DNA of 64,000 bases from Fictibacillus sp. BK138 (GCF_004216955.1 NZ_SGXL01000001.1:2569413-2633412); one strand, 5' to 3'. Shown: positions 50,607-58,787, numbered from the stretch's first letter. Notes: generated by a model from the sequence alone, not told the origin. Numbers and translations are program-made.

Positions 50607-51698
50607 ATGACTAAACAAAAATTTGATCAGATTACAACTCCACAAACGGTCGTGATCATTAGCAATTTTATTTTAGGGATAGGCATATTGACGCTGCCAA
50701 GAACAGTAACAGAAAAAGTCAAAACTCCTGATGGCTGGATTACAATCATACTCGGCGGAATCACTGCTCTCCTTGTTGCCATCATCATGGTTAAACTGGC
50801 GGAACGTTTTCCAGGGAAAAGCATCTTTCAATACAGCAACGAAATTACAGGAAAAGTGATCGGTTCAGTCGTCAGCTTATGCATTATCATCTATTATCTG
50901 ACACTCTCCAGTTTCGAACTTAGAGCGATGTCAGAAACAACACGGCTTTTTTTATTACAAGGTACACCGAACTGGGCAATTATTCTCCCTTTTATTTGGA
51001 TTGGTCTTTATCTGATCACGGGCGGCATCAACCCGATCGCGAGAATGTTTGAGATCGTCTTTCCGATCACCATTCTATTCTTTCTTCTCGTCATGTTCTT
51101 AGGAATCAAAGTCTTTGATATAAACAATCTGCGTCCAGTAATGGGGATGGGTGTAATGCCTGTTATGAAGGGACTGACCACGACTTCATTATCGTTTGTT
51201 GGGTTTGAGATCATCTTGATTATCTATATGTATATGAAAGAACCGACTCGTGCCTTAAAAGCGACAGTAATCGGTTTAAGCATCTCTCTTGTCTTCTATT
51301 GCGTCACTTTTATAATGGTTATCGGTGCATTGTCCATTGATGGTGCCGTCACGCAAACATGGCCAGTCTTAACCTTTATCAGAAGTTTCGAGATATCAGG
51401 TTTGTTTGTAGAACGATTTGATTCCCTTCTTCTCGTTATTTGGATCATGCAGCTGTTCACTACTTTTGCCGTTTGTTATTATGCTGCTGCCCTTGGTTTA
51501 TCGCATATTTTCAATAAAAATATCAACTTGTTTATTTATGGGCTTGCTCCATTGATCTATATCGTTTCCATGATGCCAAGAAACATTAACGAGATGTTTC
51601 AGTTGGGATCTGTGATCGGGAATTTCACGCTTTATTTTTTCAGCTGTGTCCCTGTCCTGCTTCTGCTTATTTCTTTGATGAGAGGGAAACAATCATGA
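50607..51698 (+). CDS. Spore germinant receptor B subunit (APC-type)
   Basis: 363 residues from ATG 50607 (AAGGAGTG upstream), ten membrane segments, amino-acid-transporter fold that binds the germinant. FILGIGILTLPRTVTEKVKT at the start and ITGGINPIARMFEIVFPITI, then VMKGLTTTSLSFVGFEIILI, follow GerAB/GerKB. It overlaps the C-subunit gene by 4 bases (ATGA). Germinant specificity cannot be read off. Confidence 0.95.
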   Translation: MTKQKFDQITTPQTVVIISNFILGIGILTLPRTVTEKVKTPDGWITIILGGITALLVAIIMVKLAERFPGKSIFQYSNEITGKVIGSVVSLCIIIYYLTLSSFELRAMSETTRLFLLQGTPNWAIILPFIWIGLYLITGGINPIARMFEIVFPITILFFLLVMFLGIKVFDINNLRPVMGMGVMPVMKGLTTTSLSFVGFEIILIIYMYMKEPTRALKATVIGLSISLVFYCVTFIMVIGALSIDGAVTQTWPVLTFIRSFEISGLFVERFDSLLLVIWIMQLFTTFAVCYYAAALGLSHIFNKNINLFIYGLAPLIYIVSMMPRNINEMFQLGSVIGNFTLYFFSCVPVLLLLISLMRGKQS

Positions 51699-52840
51699 AC
51701 AAACAACGAATGAAAAACGTATGGGTTGGCGTGATCTTGAGTTTAAACCTTATCCTCCTCACCAGTTGTTGGAGTTATCGGCCGATCGAGGACGTAAATT
51801 TTGTAGCTGGCGCTGCATTAGATGCAGAAAAAGGAGGGAAAATCTCCTCGACCCTCCAGTATGTTGTCCCTCATGAAAAAGGCGGAGGCCAAGCCGGTAT
51901 GTCAGGACATAAGCAGTACGAGAATATTAAAGAAGTAGGAGATGCTCTCGAACCGATCGGATGGGAGACAACGCTAAAAAAAGAAGGCTCTATTTTTGGC
52001 GCACATGAAAAGATCGTTGTAATTGGAGAAGAACTGGCAAGAAAGATAGATATGGAACAGTTGGTGGATCTGTATTATCGAGACATAGATATTCGAGGAA
52101 GCACACTTGTTTTTATTGCAGATGGCAAAGCAGACAAGACTCTTGAATCGGAAGCACCTGATATTGTTCCATCGTACCGAATCAACGAGATCGCCATTCA
52201 GCAACTTTCGACCAGAATGTTAAGACAGACTTCCTTAGTCGTTATGCTTAGCAAGATGGAATCAGATTCGAGCTTTGTACTGCAAAGACTCACCACTGAA
52301 AAAGGAGAAGTGAAATTTGATGGTGCAGCCGTCATTAAAGGGAAAACCAATAAACTAATTGGTTTTCTAAATAAAAAAGAAATCGAAGGATTAAATCTCA
52401 TCACAGGTGACAGCAAGACCGGCTCCATTCGGTCTCAAGGAAAAAAACCGGTCTATTTTCAAATCCAGCAGATCAAATCAAAGATAACGCCCTATGTGAA
52501 AGGCGAAAACATTTCCTTTCATCTCAACGTATCCATTGATGGACGGATTGCCGAAGACTGGAAACAATCCTTTAATCTGTTTAAGGATTCTACATTAAAG
52601 CAAGTTGAAAAAGAAGTCGAAAAAGAAGCAGACTCTCTGGTTGAGCACACAATAAATAGGATGCAAGATGACCTTGGCGTTGATATAGCAGGGTTCGGCA
52701 ACGAGTTAAGAATTCATCATCCAAGAGCTTGGCAACGCGTTAAAAAAGACTGGGATGAGCGGTTTAAAACAACTCCCGTGACGACAAACATCAACATTCA
52801 TATCACTGATTACGGGATGATCGGTGAAAGGAACAAATAA
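51695..52840 (+). CDS. Spore germinant receptor C subunit (lipoprotein)
   Basis: 381 residues; lipobox LLTSC (Cys about 25), then WSYRPIEDVNFVAGAALDAE, KEGSIFGAHEKIVVIGEELA and the C-terminal GerAC domain (HHPRAWQRVKKDWDERFKTT, then PVTTNINIHITDYGMIGE). Outer-leaflet lipoprotein of the receptor. Last gene of the operon, followed by a hairpin and array D. Confidence 0.95.
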   Translation: MNKQRMKNVWVGVILSLNLILLTSCWSYRPIEDVNFVAGAALDAEKGGKISSTLQYVVPHEKGGGQAGMSGHKQYENIKEVGDALEPIGWETTLKKEGSIFGAHEKIVVIGEELARKIDMEQLVDLYYRDIDIRGSTLVFIADGKADKTLESEAPDIVPSYRINEIAIQQLSTRMLRQTSLVVMLSKMESDSSFVLQRLTTEKGEVKFDGAAVIKGKTNKLIGFLNKKEIEGLNLITGDSKTGSIRSQGKKPVYFQIQQIKSKITPYVKGENISFHLNVSIDGRIAEDWKQSFNLFKDSTLKQVEKEVEKEADSLVEHTINRMQDDLGVDIAGFGNELRIHHPRAWQRVKKDWDERFKTTPVTTNINIHITDYGMIGERNK

Positions 52841-52888
52841 GAGCAATTTTTATAGAGATAGACGGCTATTTAGGAAGAAGTTGAACAT

Positions 52889-52918
52889 CAAAAGGTACAA
52901 AAAGTGCCTTTTTGTTTT
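52889..52918 (+). terminator. Terminator of the ger operon
   Basis: AAAAGGTAC pairs with GTGCCTTTT (one wobble) and is followed by TGTTTT. Confidence 0.65.
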
Positions 52919-52986
52919 CAGCTTCTCTTTTTTCGTGATGATCTTACGGGTAGAAATGTCATTCTTCAAGACATGGGATGAGTCCT

Positions 52987-53103
52987 GCGTGAAACAGGGG
53001 CTTTCTTGCGTGGAACAAGAGTAATTCTGCGTGAAACGAAGACTGTTTGGAGTGAAACGAGGGTATTCTTGCGTGAAACGAAAGCATTCTTGCGCGAACG
53101 TGT
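52987..53103. repeat. Array D: six 21-bp units, core GCGTGAAACGA
   Basis: The core starts at 52987, 53008, 53029, 53050, 53071 and 53092, exactly 21 bp apart: GCGTGAAAC in three, GCGTGGAAC, GAGTGAAAC and GCGCGAACG in the others. Most are preceded by TTCTT or ATTCT. The array lies between the ger-operon terminator and the bidirectional terminator at 53127. No gene overlaps it. Confidence 0.87.
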
Positions 53104-53126
53104 AACAGATATAAGAACACGTACCG

Positions 53127-53164
53127 TAAAAAAGCCTGAAACGCATTTGTTTTCAGGCTTTTTG
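53127..53164. terminator. Bidirectional terminator after array D
   Basis: AAAAAGCCTGAAA pairs with TTTCAGGCTTTTT across a 9-base loop. Confidence 0.9.
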
Positions 53165-53202
53165 TATATTCATTTAAGATCGTTTGGCCGCATATCATGC
53201 GT

Positions 53203-53922
53203 TTACTCTATGGATGAATACTCCTTGTTAATGATGTCACCGATGGTTTCATTGCCAACGGCGCCTAATGGAAAGACTTTGGTTTCCAAGTTATACGAAT
53301 GTCTAAAGGTAATGCCGTTCATTAACTCAAACTCTAAGAAGATCATTTTATTCTCATTCCAAGCATCATTTAACTCTTTCGGATTTTGCAGCTTGAGTGA
53401 CAGCCATTCTTTAAGGAATGCCTTTGTGGATTCAGGCGAAAACGTATGAATCCTCCTGCCGTCTAACGTACTTTCAATATGAATGTCTTTCACTAAGTCT
53501 TTTATCGGATATAGTTCTCCAATTGTTTTAGCTTTTTCATTTCGATCCACCACGAACACTCTGCTCGCCGATAAGTCATCTTTGTTATGAGTGACTACAG
53601 CTAGTGACGTTGGAATACCATTGATGGCGTAAATCTCTGTGCCTTCTTCAAGCAGCGTCGCGTCGTTGTTTTTCATCTGATAACCCTCACACGCGTTATC
53701 CGCCAACTTGTACTTCACTTCACCAAGGAGCTTTCCATTTTCCACTTGTACCTCTTCTTTATCACCTGGGTCTGGAAAATCATGTTGGTAGTGGATGTCG
53801 TTAATCATCAACGTATCCGCCCACTTGGCTTCCACTGGTGAACAATCTCCAAAAGTACTTCTGCAGGATGTTAATAAAAATAGTATCGTGATGAATAATA
53901 GAATTGTTGCGATATGCTTCAT
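53203..53922 (-). CDS. Lipoprotein, unknown
   Basis: 239 residues from ATG 53922 (TTGGAGGAAAC upstream). Lipobox LLTSC (Cys about 20) after a hydrophobic core. Cys pairs in the mature part (FGDCSP, NACEGY) could form a disulfide. It contains DTLMINDIHYQHDFPDPGDK and KVFPLGAVGNETIGDII. I do not know the family. Monocistronic, minus strand. Confidence 0.75.
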   Translation of the reverse strand: MKHIATILLFITILFLLTSCRSTFGDCSPVEAKWADTLMINDIHYQHDFPDPGDKEEVQVENGKLLGEVKYKLADNACEGYQMKNNDATLLEEGTEIYAINGIPTSLAVVTHNKDDLSASRVFVVDRNEKAKTIGELYPIKDLVKDIHIESTLDGRRIHTFSPESTKAFLKEWLSLKLQNPKELNDAWNENKMIFLEFELMNGITFRHSYNLETKVFPLGAVGNETIGDIINKEYSSIE

Positions 53923-53960
53923 GAGTTTCCTCCAATAAACGGTCAATAAACTCTATTTCT

Positions 53961-54040
53961 CCAAAAAGGTAATATATCCCTTTATATTGACATGAAACCA
54001 AAAGGTGTTATATTCTATACATGAAACCAAATGGTTATAT
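53961..54040 (+). promoter_or_regulatory. Promoter with three ArsR-type operator sites
   Basis: TTGACA (53987-53992), 16 bases, TATATT (54009-54014). Sites reading CCAAAAAGGTAATAT (53961), ACCAAAAGGTGTTATAT (53997) and ACCAAATGGTTATAT (54026) share AACC-N4-GGT. The middle one fills the spacer between -35 and -10 and the last lies before the RBS, so binding should block transcription. Confidence 0.7.
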
Positions 54041-54059
54041 TTATGAGGAGTTGAACTTA

Positions 54060-54479
54060 ATGGCAGCATTACAAGATATTAAGCAAACGGTTGTTTTCGA
54101 TGCACCGATTCAAAAAGTGTGGAATTCAGTTTCTACAGCTGAAGGTATGTCTTCCTGGTTCATGCCAAACGACTTTAAAGCCGAGGAAGGTCATGAATTT
54201 CATATCCAGTCCCCTTTTGGCCCGTCACCATGCAAAGTACTCTTGATCGATGAACCGAACAAGCTTTCTTTTAGCTGGGATACGGATGGATGGGTGGTTA
54301 CTTTTCTTTTAAAAGAACAAGGTGACCAAACAGAGTTCACTCTTATTCATAGCGGATGGAAAGATGAAGAGGAGATTGTCGGCAAAGCAGGCGAAAAGAG
54401 TTCTGTTATCCGCGATCGTATGAACGGCGGATGGGTTGGCATTGTTCATGAGAGACTGAAAAAGGTAGTTGAGGGCTAA
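54060..54479 (+). CDS. AHSA1/SRPBCC-family ligand-binding protein
   Basis: 139 residues from ATG 54060 (GAGGAG upstream). Helix-grip fold: [20 protein letters not shown] at the start, [20 protein letters not shown] in the middle and [19 protein letters not shown] at the end. It precedes an ArsR-type regulator directly (TAAGTG junction), an arrangement very common for AHSA1-like proteins. Likely binds a small hydrophobic ligand or acts with the regulator; role not proven. Confidence 0.88.
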   Translation: MAALQDIKQTVVFDAPIQKVWNSVSTAEGMSSWFMPNDFKAEEGHEFHIQSPFGPSPCKVLLIDEPNKLSFSWDTDGWVVTFLLKEQGDQTEFTLIHSGWKDEEEIVGKAGEKSSVIRDRMNGGWVGIVHERLKKVVEG

Positions 54480-54809
54480 GTGGCAGCACCTGCTGAAAAA
54501 CACGATGTCTTTAAAGCGATCGCTGATCCGACAAGACGTGAAGTCCTCCGGCTGCTCGCAGAAAATGAACGGCCGATCTCCGAGATTGCCGATCATTTCG
54601 ATATGAGCCGGACCGCTGTAACGAAGCATCTGAATATCTTAACCGAAGCTGAGCTGATCTCTGGCCGCAAAGAAGGTCGCGAGAAGATCTATCAGCTGCA
54701 TCCTGAACCGTTAACCGAAGTGAAGCAGTGGCTCTCCTATTACGAGAGGTTCTGGAGTAACAAACTGTCCATGTTAAGGCATATCGTTGAAGAAAATGGA
54801 GATCGTTGA
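54480..54809 (+). CDS. ArsR-family (SdpR-like) transcriptional repressor
   Basis: 109 residues from GTG 54480, placed directly after the TAA of the AHSA1 gene (GAGGG in its last codons acts as RBS). HDVFKAIADPTRREVLRLLA, EIADHFDMSRTAVTKHLNIL, then GREKIYQLHPEPL give a complete winged helix. No metal-binding Cys pair, so it is not an arsenic sensor but the SdpR-like type. It probably represses its own operon by the three operator-like sites upstream. Confidence 0.92.
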   Translation: MAAPAEKHDVFKAIADPTRREVLRLLAENERPISEIADHFDMSRTAVTKHLNILTEAELISGRKEGREKIYQLHPEPLTEVKQWLSYYERFWSNKLSMLRHIVEENGDR

Positions 54810-54817
54810 TTTCTAAC

Positions 54818-54859
54818 AAAAGAAGCATTCCATCACGTTTGATGGAATGCTTCTTTTTT
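54818..54859. terminator. Bidirectional terminator
   Basis: AGAAGCATTCCATCA pairs perfectly with TGATGGAATGCTTCT across CGTT, then TTTTTT. Confidence 0.95.
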
Positions 54860-54867
54860 CTATTGGA

Positions 54868-55239
54868 TTAATTACAAGCGATCCCATCGTGATTATAATC
54901 TAAACGATGATCTCCAAATCCTGCTGCTTTAGATGCTTTCATAAAAGCTGTGGCTTCAGTTGAATTACTAAAATCGCTACAATCTTTATCTTCTTTAAAG
55001 TTATAATCCGGCCTTGCAGGTTTAGGCTCTGGTTTAGGTTGTGGCTTATTTTTTTCTTCTGCTTCTCGTTTTGCAGCCAAGCTATCACGCTCAGCTTGGG
55101 CTCTCTTGTGTTCCTCTTCAAACTTTCTAAGTGCCGCTTCTTCTTCTAACACCCTTTGTTTTTGGTCTTCTGGAGTTTCTTCTACGATTGTTAAATGTGT
55201 ATGCCAAGCACAAGGTATTACTTTCCAGGCTAACAGCAA
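54868..55239 (-). CDS. Membrane-anchored protein with Excalibur calcium-binding domain
   Basis: At least 123 residues from TTG 55239. Upstream in-frame sequence adds a basic stretch and a complete membrane segment (GTFLILLFALLLAWKVI); a GGAGG sits before the codon ATA at 55311, so the true start is unclear. After the membrane segment comes a charged coiled region (about 25-70), a Pro/Lys linker, and a C-terminal Excalibur domain (DKDCSDFSNSTEATAFMKAS and DYNHDGIACN), with the Asp-rich DxNxDGxxC loop. Such domains occur on secreted nucleases and surface proteins. Confidence 0.75.
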   Translation of the reverse strand: MLLAWKVIPCAWHTHLTIVEETPEDQKQRVLEEEAALRKFEEEHKRAQAERDSLAAKREAEEKNKPQPKPEPKPARPDYNFKEDKDCSDFSNSTEATAFMKASKAAGFGDHRLDYNHDGIACN

Positions 55240-55517
55240 GGCAAATAGTAGGATAAGGAACGTACCTCTCTTGTGCGTTTGCTGTTTCTTCTTTCTTTTA
55301 TAGCACCATATTGCGGTGCCTCCATGTTATGTACTGGTTTATACCAGATAGCGTAGCCCCAATAAAATAGAAAAAAGAAAATCGCACAAACAAAAGCAGG
55401 ACAAATGTTTCTTTTATGGAATTTTTATAATAAAAACAATCTAATCGTTCCATTTCATAAAAAGTTTATCTCTTTGCCTTAAGAAACCATCCTTATTCCT
55501 ATTGGAGGCTATTGAAA

Positions 55518-56393
55518 ATGGAACATAAAAAGGAAGCATTCATAAAAGTCGGACAAGCCCTAGTAGAACAAGCACCCCTTTTATCTAATAACATCTTAAC
55601 TCAGCGTTTTGACAGACATCCGCAAAAATCAGGATTGCCTCATGATCGGAAACAATCTTTTACCTATATTCAAGAATTTATAAAGCTGCTCGGAACAACT
55701 TTACCACTCGATGGAGATCAGGCTGAAATTGTATTGATGAACTGGGCTGGACAGACCGCATTGTATGCCGTTGATTATGGGCAGTCACTGGACGTTGCCC
55801 TGCAGCCGCTTCCTTTTATTAGAAAAGAAATACTGATTTTAATAGAAGAGCTTGCTGAAAGAGAAGCCCTTTCTGTCCTTGATGTGATGAGTGTTATCAA
55901 AAACATTGATATCAATTTGGACTTTGCCTCTCATACGTTCAGTGAGACATATGTGAAAAATCATCAAATGATCGTCAATGAAAAAAATCAAGCACTTCAT
56001 GAGTTATCGGCACCCATCGTTCCTCTTTTTGATGGAATAGGTGTACTGCCATTAATCGGTGAAATAGACCATGACCGAGCACAGATTCTCCAGATCAGAA
56101 CGCTAGAGCGGTGTGTGGAAAATAAAATATTTTCACTTGTCATCGACTTGTCAGGGGTTCACACCTTAACACCTGAAGTACTTCAAAGTATATTCTTATT
56201 GATCGATTCGTTGCGTCTACTAGGTGTACGGGTCATCGTCACCGGAATCCGTCCAGACATTGCATTAACTGCTTCATCGTTCGATAAAAATATGCGCGAA
56301 GTCCAGACCAATGGGAATCTAAAGCAGGCTTTATCTGCATTAGGCTATGGAAAATTGATTGAAAACAAAAACAGACCACCAGTCCTGCGCTGA
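55518..56393 (+). CDS. RsbR-like stressosome protein lacking usual phosphothreonines
   Basis: 291 residues from ATG 55518 (GGAGG 9 bases upstream). An N-terminal helical domain (about 1-150) and a C-terminal STAS domain (about 160-285): ELSAPIVPLFDGIGVLPLIG, then SLVIDLSGVHTLTPEVLQSI and GVRVIVTGIRPDIALTAS. This is the plan of RsbR paralogues of the stressosome, which controls SigB. Compared from memory with RsbRA, Thr171 (LVGTID) is Glu here (LIGEID) and Thr205 (VVDT) is Pro (TLTP). No RsbS or RsbT gene is adjacent. Confidence 0.85.
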   Translation: MEHKKEAFIKVGQALVEQAPLLSNNILTQRFDRHPQKSGLPHDRKQSFTYIQEFIKLLGTTLPLDGDQAEIVLMNWAGQTALYAVDYGQSLDVALQPLPFIRKEILILIEELAEREALSVLDVMSVIKNIDINLDFASHTFSETYVKNHQMIVNEKNQALHELSAPIVPLFDGIGVLPLIGEIDHDRAQILQIRTLERCVENKIFSLVIDLSGVHTLTPEVLQSIFLLIDSLRLLGVRVIVTGIRPDIALTASSFDKNMREVQTNGNLKQALSALGYGKLIENKNRPPVLR

Positions 56394-56410
56394 GGAGTGG
56401 TGGTCTTTCA
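56373..56410 (+). terminator. Terminator overlapping the end of the RsbR-like gene
   Basis: AGACCACCA pairs with TGGTGGTCT (56398-56406), then TTC; an inner TCC/GGA adds pairs. Confidence 0.65.
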
Positions 56411-56418
56411 TTGGGGTT

Positions 56419-56532
56419 ATGTACGAACAATTTCATTTAGCAAAAGCACAATTTGGTGCTAAGATGCTGAAATTGAACAAAGAAAAAGGCTGGTTAGTGC
56501 CCCCTCCATTACAAGTTAAAGCATGTGAGTAA
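56419..56532 (+). pseudogene. Fragment of a DUF3231-type gene
   Basis: 37 codons read MYEQFHLAKAQFGAKMLKLN and KEKGWLVPPPLQVKACE, then TAA. The closing phrase K-x-x-GWLVPPPL and the MYEQFHLAKAxxGAK start fit the C-terminal portion of DUF3231 proteins of Bacillus, normally over 160 residues. Nothing matching the rest of such a protein lies upstream, and only a weak GGGG stands before ATG. Probably a remnant, though a terminator follows directly. Confidence 0.6.
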
Positions 56533-56570
56533 CTTAAAAAGAGCAACCATTCCTTTGCTCTTTTTAAGCT
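56533..56570. terminator. Bidirectional terminator
   Basis: CTTAAAAAGAGCAA pairs with TTGCTCTTTTTAAG. Confidence 0.88.
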
Positions 56571-56593
56571 TTACTAAGAATTGTAACCCTTTA

Positions 56594-57199
56594 TCAGCTA
56601 GAGATATATGATTCTTCTCTATCCTTAAACCCTTGTTTTACAGTACTCCAATCATCCTTAATAATGGAATAAAGAACGGTATTTCGTATAAAACCATCCT
56701 CAAGGATCTTCTCGTTTCTCAGAATCCCCTCTCTTACAGCACCTAATCGTTCTATCGCTTTTTGTGAGCGGATGTTCCGTTCATCTGTTTTGAACTGTAC
56801 CCTTACAAAGCCTAATTCCTCAAAACAATATTGCAGAAGTAAATACTTACAATCCGAGTTTACAAATGTCCGTTGAAATTGAGGAGCATACCAAGTCGCT
56901 CCTAACTCACATGATTTATGGTTAAAATCTATATCGTATAGACTAGTCGTGCCCACCACTTCATTCGTATCCTTGAGAGTGACCACAAATGGTAATGCCT
57001 TCATTTGTTCTCTCAGCTTAGTTTTACTGGCTACATTCTCAACCATTTCTGACTCTTCTTTAACTTTTTTAAGCATGAAATCCCATACTTCAGGTGAATT
57101 AATTTGAAATAATTCTTTTGCATGTTCAACTTGTAAAGGCAGCAACTTTATTCGATTGTTCTCTAATACAGGGAAATCTAAAAATATCTGATGATTCAA
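56594..57199 (-). CDS. GNAT acetyltransferase, RimJ/RimL type
   Basis: 201 residues from TTG 57199 (TTAGGAGAGG upstream). VLENNRIKLLPLQVEHAKEL, FVVTLKDTNEVVGTTSLYDI, ELGATWYAPQFQRTFVNSDC and FKTDERNIRSQKAIERLGAV, then REGILRNEKI, fit the RimJ/RimL class. Target unknown. Monocistronic. Confidence 0.9.
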   Translation of the reverse strand: MNHQIFLDFPVLENNRIKLLPLQVEHAKELFQINSPEVWDFMLKKVKEESEMVENVASKTKLREQMKALPFVVTLKDTNEVVGTTSLYDIDFNHKSCELGATWYAPQFQRTFVNSDCKYLLLQYCFEELGFVRVQFKTDERNIRSQKAIERLGAVREGILRNEKILEDGFIRNTVLYSIIKDDWSTVKQGFKDREESYISS

Positions 57200-57317
57200 G
57201 CAAACCTCTCCTAACCATGGATGTAGATACACAATTTCTAAAATTATTTATTCCATAAAAATAAGCATTTCTCCTTCTTGAAGAAACGCAGCAGTTGAAG
57301 AAACTTAAAATATGCAT

Positions 57318-58025
57318 TCAATTGTTCACTATCTTCCATACTAAGTCTTCAGGCTTGTCTTTTTCTAAAAATGTTAAACGGTAAACTTTCTTGTAGTCCT
57401 TATCAGCAAATTCTACTTTGTGGTTCAATTTCCATTGAAGGATTCCATAATCACTAAAAAGATCCTGTTCGTCCGTGTTTTCCACCGAGAAGAGTTTCTC
57501 ACTATTTACCACTGATCCGTTTCTTTTTTTAACCTCTAAATATACGTCAATACTACTTACCTCATGGTGACACATGATGTGACAAACATACTTCTTGTTC
57601 TGGCTGCTCTTCTTTAACAGCGGAAAGATATTTTTGTAATCTGCTTGTTTAATTTTGTAATAAATCTCTTCTAAAATACGCAGATCCCAGTTGAACGCTT
57701 GAGCAGCTTTCTTCATCCCTTCATGGACAATCTCCAGCGTGTGCTTCTTCTTTTCGCTATCAGAAGTCAAAGCTAAGAAAGCTTCAACATCAGTCTCCAC
57801 ATAAACAGGGAAATACTCAAATATGATATGGTCAAATGTATCAATTTGCTTTTTCTCATCAATACTCTCTACACAATAAATCTGAATGCCTTTAACTTCT
57901 TTTGTATGTAATTTAGGCAAAAGACTACTATATAACGAAGTAATTGCCCTCGTTTCATGGAAGAACTTCCAGTTGAGATCCTCATGTTTAGGGATGTATA
58001 GCTGAATATCTTGGATGATAGACAT
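57318..58025 (-). CDS. Hypothetical soluble protein
   Basis: 235 residues, no signal peptide or membrane segment. Mixed alpha/beta composition with FFHETRAITSLYSSLLPKLH near the start, EEIYYKIKQADYKNIFPLLK and VCHIMCHHEVSSIDVYLEVK. No motif I can name. Acceptable RBS (AGGAGAAAT) before ATG and codon use like that of its neighbours support it as real. Confidence 0.7.
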   Translation of the reverse strand: MSIIQDIQLYIPKHEDLNWKFFHETRAITSLYSSLLPKLHTKEVKGIQIYCVESIDEKKQIDTFDHIIFEYFPVYVETDVEAFLALTSDSEKKKHTLEIVHEGMKKAAQAFNWDLRILEEIYYKIKQADYKNIFPLLKKSSQNKKYVCHIMCHHEVSSIDVYLEVKKRNGSVVNSEKLFSVENTDEQDLFSDYGILQWKLNHKVEFADKDYKKVYRLTFLEKDKPEDLVWKIVNN

Positions 58026-58113
58026 TGATCATTTCTCCTAAGAAAATTCTGCATGTTTTAAGTACTGAAGGATTCCACAAGGTGGAATAACGTACCCAGC
58101 ACTATTATTTATT

Positions 58114-58347
58114 CTATGGAACAAAAAGAATGATAAAAAGTATAAATAAGACCAAAGCGAAAATGGTTGAAAAAAACTTAATCGATCCTTTTTCCTTAAA
58201 TAAAGAGAAAATGATAAAAACGATTGCAAAAAACACCCATTTAGAGACTATTTCGTTCAGATTAAATACATCAGGCAATACAATAATAGTTAGAATCAGC
58301 AAGATTGCAATCCATAAAGCGTGTGAAAAAATTCGTAGAAGTATCAA
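58114..58347 (-). CDS. Small membrane protein with three TM segments
   Basis: 77 residues from TTG (AAAGGTAGTGA upstream). Segments at about 6-24, 35-50 and 55-75 with a short basic loop (FKEKGSIK). Unknown family. It lies 89 bases upstream of the 58025 gene on the same strand. Confidence 0.55.
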   Translation of the reverse strand: MILLRIFSHALWIAILLILTIIVLPDVFNLNEIVSKWVFFAIVFIIFSLFKEKGSIKFFSTIFALVLFILFIILFVP

Positions 58348-58424
58348 TAGATCACTACCTTTAGTTTATAAAAGCTTATACTATCTCTTACTTAAGATAT
58401 AACACCAGCCTTGATATGCCAACA

Positions 58425-58461
58425 AAAATAAACCATCTAATTCAAAACTGAAATAGATGGT
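58425..58461 (-). terminator. Terminator of the Cys-rich protein gene
   Basis: ACCATCTATTT...AATTAGATGGT on the minus strand, followed by TTATTTTTG. Confidence 0.65.
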
Positions 58462-58532
58462 CGATTGCTGTTTTTTTCTTATACATCAAGTTAAAGAACC
58501 GTTAGATTTGCACCAATCCAGATGTTGTCCGA

Positions 58533-58787
58533 TTACATGTCTTCGATGTCTTTTTTCATCAGATCTAGCTTTGATCGAAATTTAGATTTTACAATCCCTT
58601 CATGCTTTTCATACTTACACATATAACATGAACAGTGCAGCTTTCCCTTTGACAATTTTCCTGGGTCTACCTCATACGGATGAGGAATTGTTTCATCACG
58701 ACACCATACGTTTTTGATCACGTTCAATTTCTTTTGGATCACACGGTTCCGGTGATGACGGTAATAATCCTTTGATCGATTCTTCAT
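58533..58787 (-). CDS. Small Cys-rich, basic protein (possible zinc binder)
   Basis: 84 residues, rich in Lys, Arg and His. HPYEVDPGKLSKGKLHCSCY, then MCKYEKHEGIVKSKFRSKLD: a CSCYMC cluster plus an upstream Cys (NVWC) and His residues could hold zinc. GGGAGG precedes ATG, but it lies within the arm of a long near-palindrome (58788-58880) that can fold over the start. I have seen such short proteins in Bacillus without an assigned function. Confidence 0.7.
   Translation of the reverse strand: MKNRSKDYYRHHRNRVIQKKLNVIKNVWCRDETIPHPYEVDPGKLSKGKLHCSCYMCKYEKHEGIVKSKFRSKLDLMKKDIEDM

Noticed and set aside
52850-53449. Open frames running through array D on both strands
   Set aside because: The 21-bp period keeps frames open and gives heptapeptide-like repeats by chance; there is no RBS and the frames cross a terminator.
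54021-54059. Upstream ATG for the AHSA1 gene
   Set aside because: It falls in the third operator-like site and close to the -10; the ATG at 54060 has GAGGAG.
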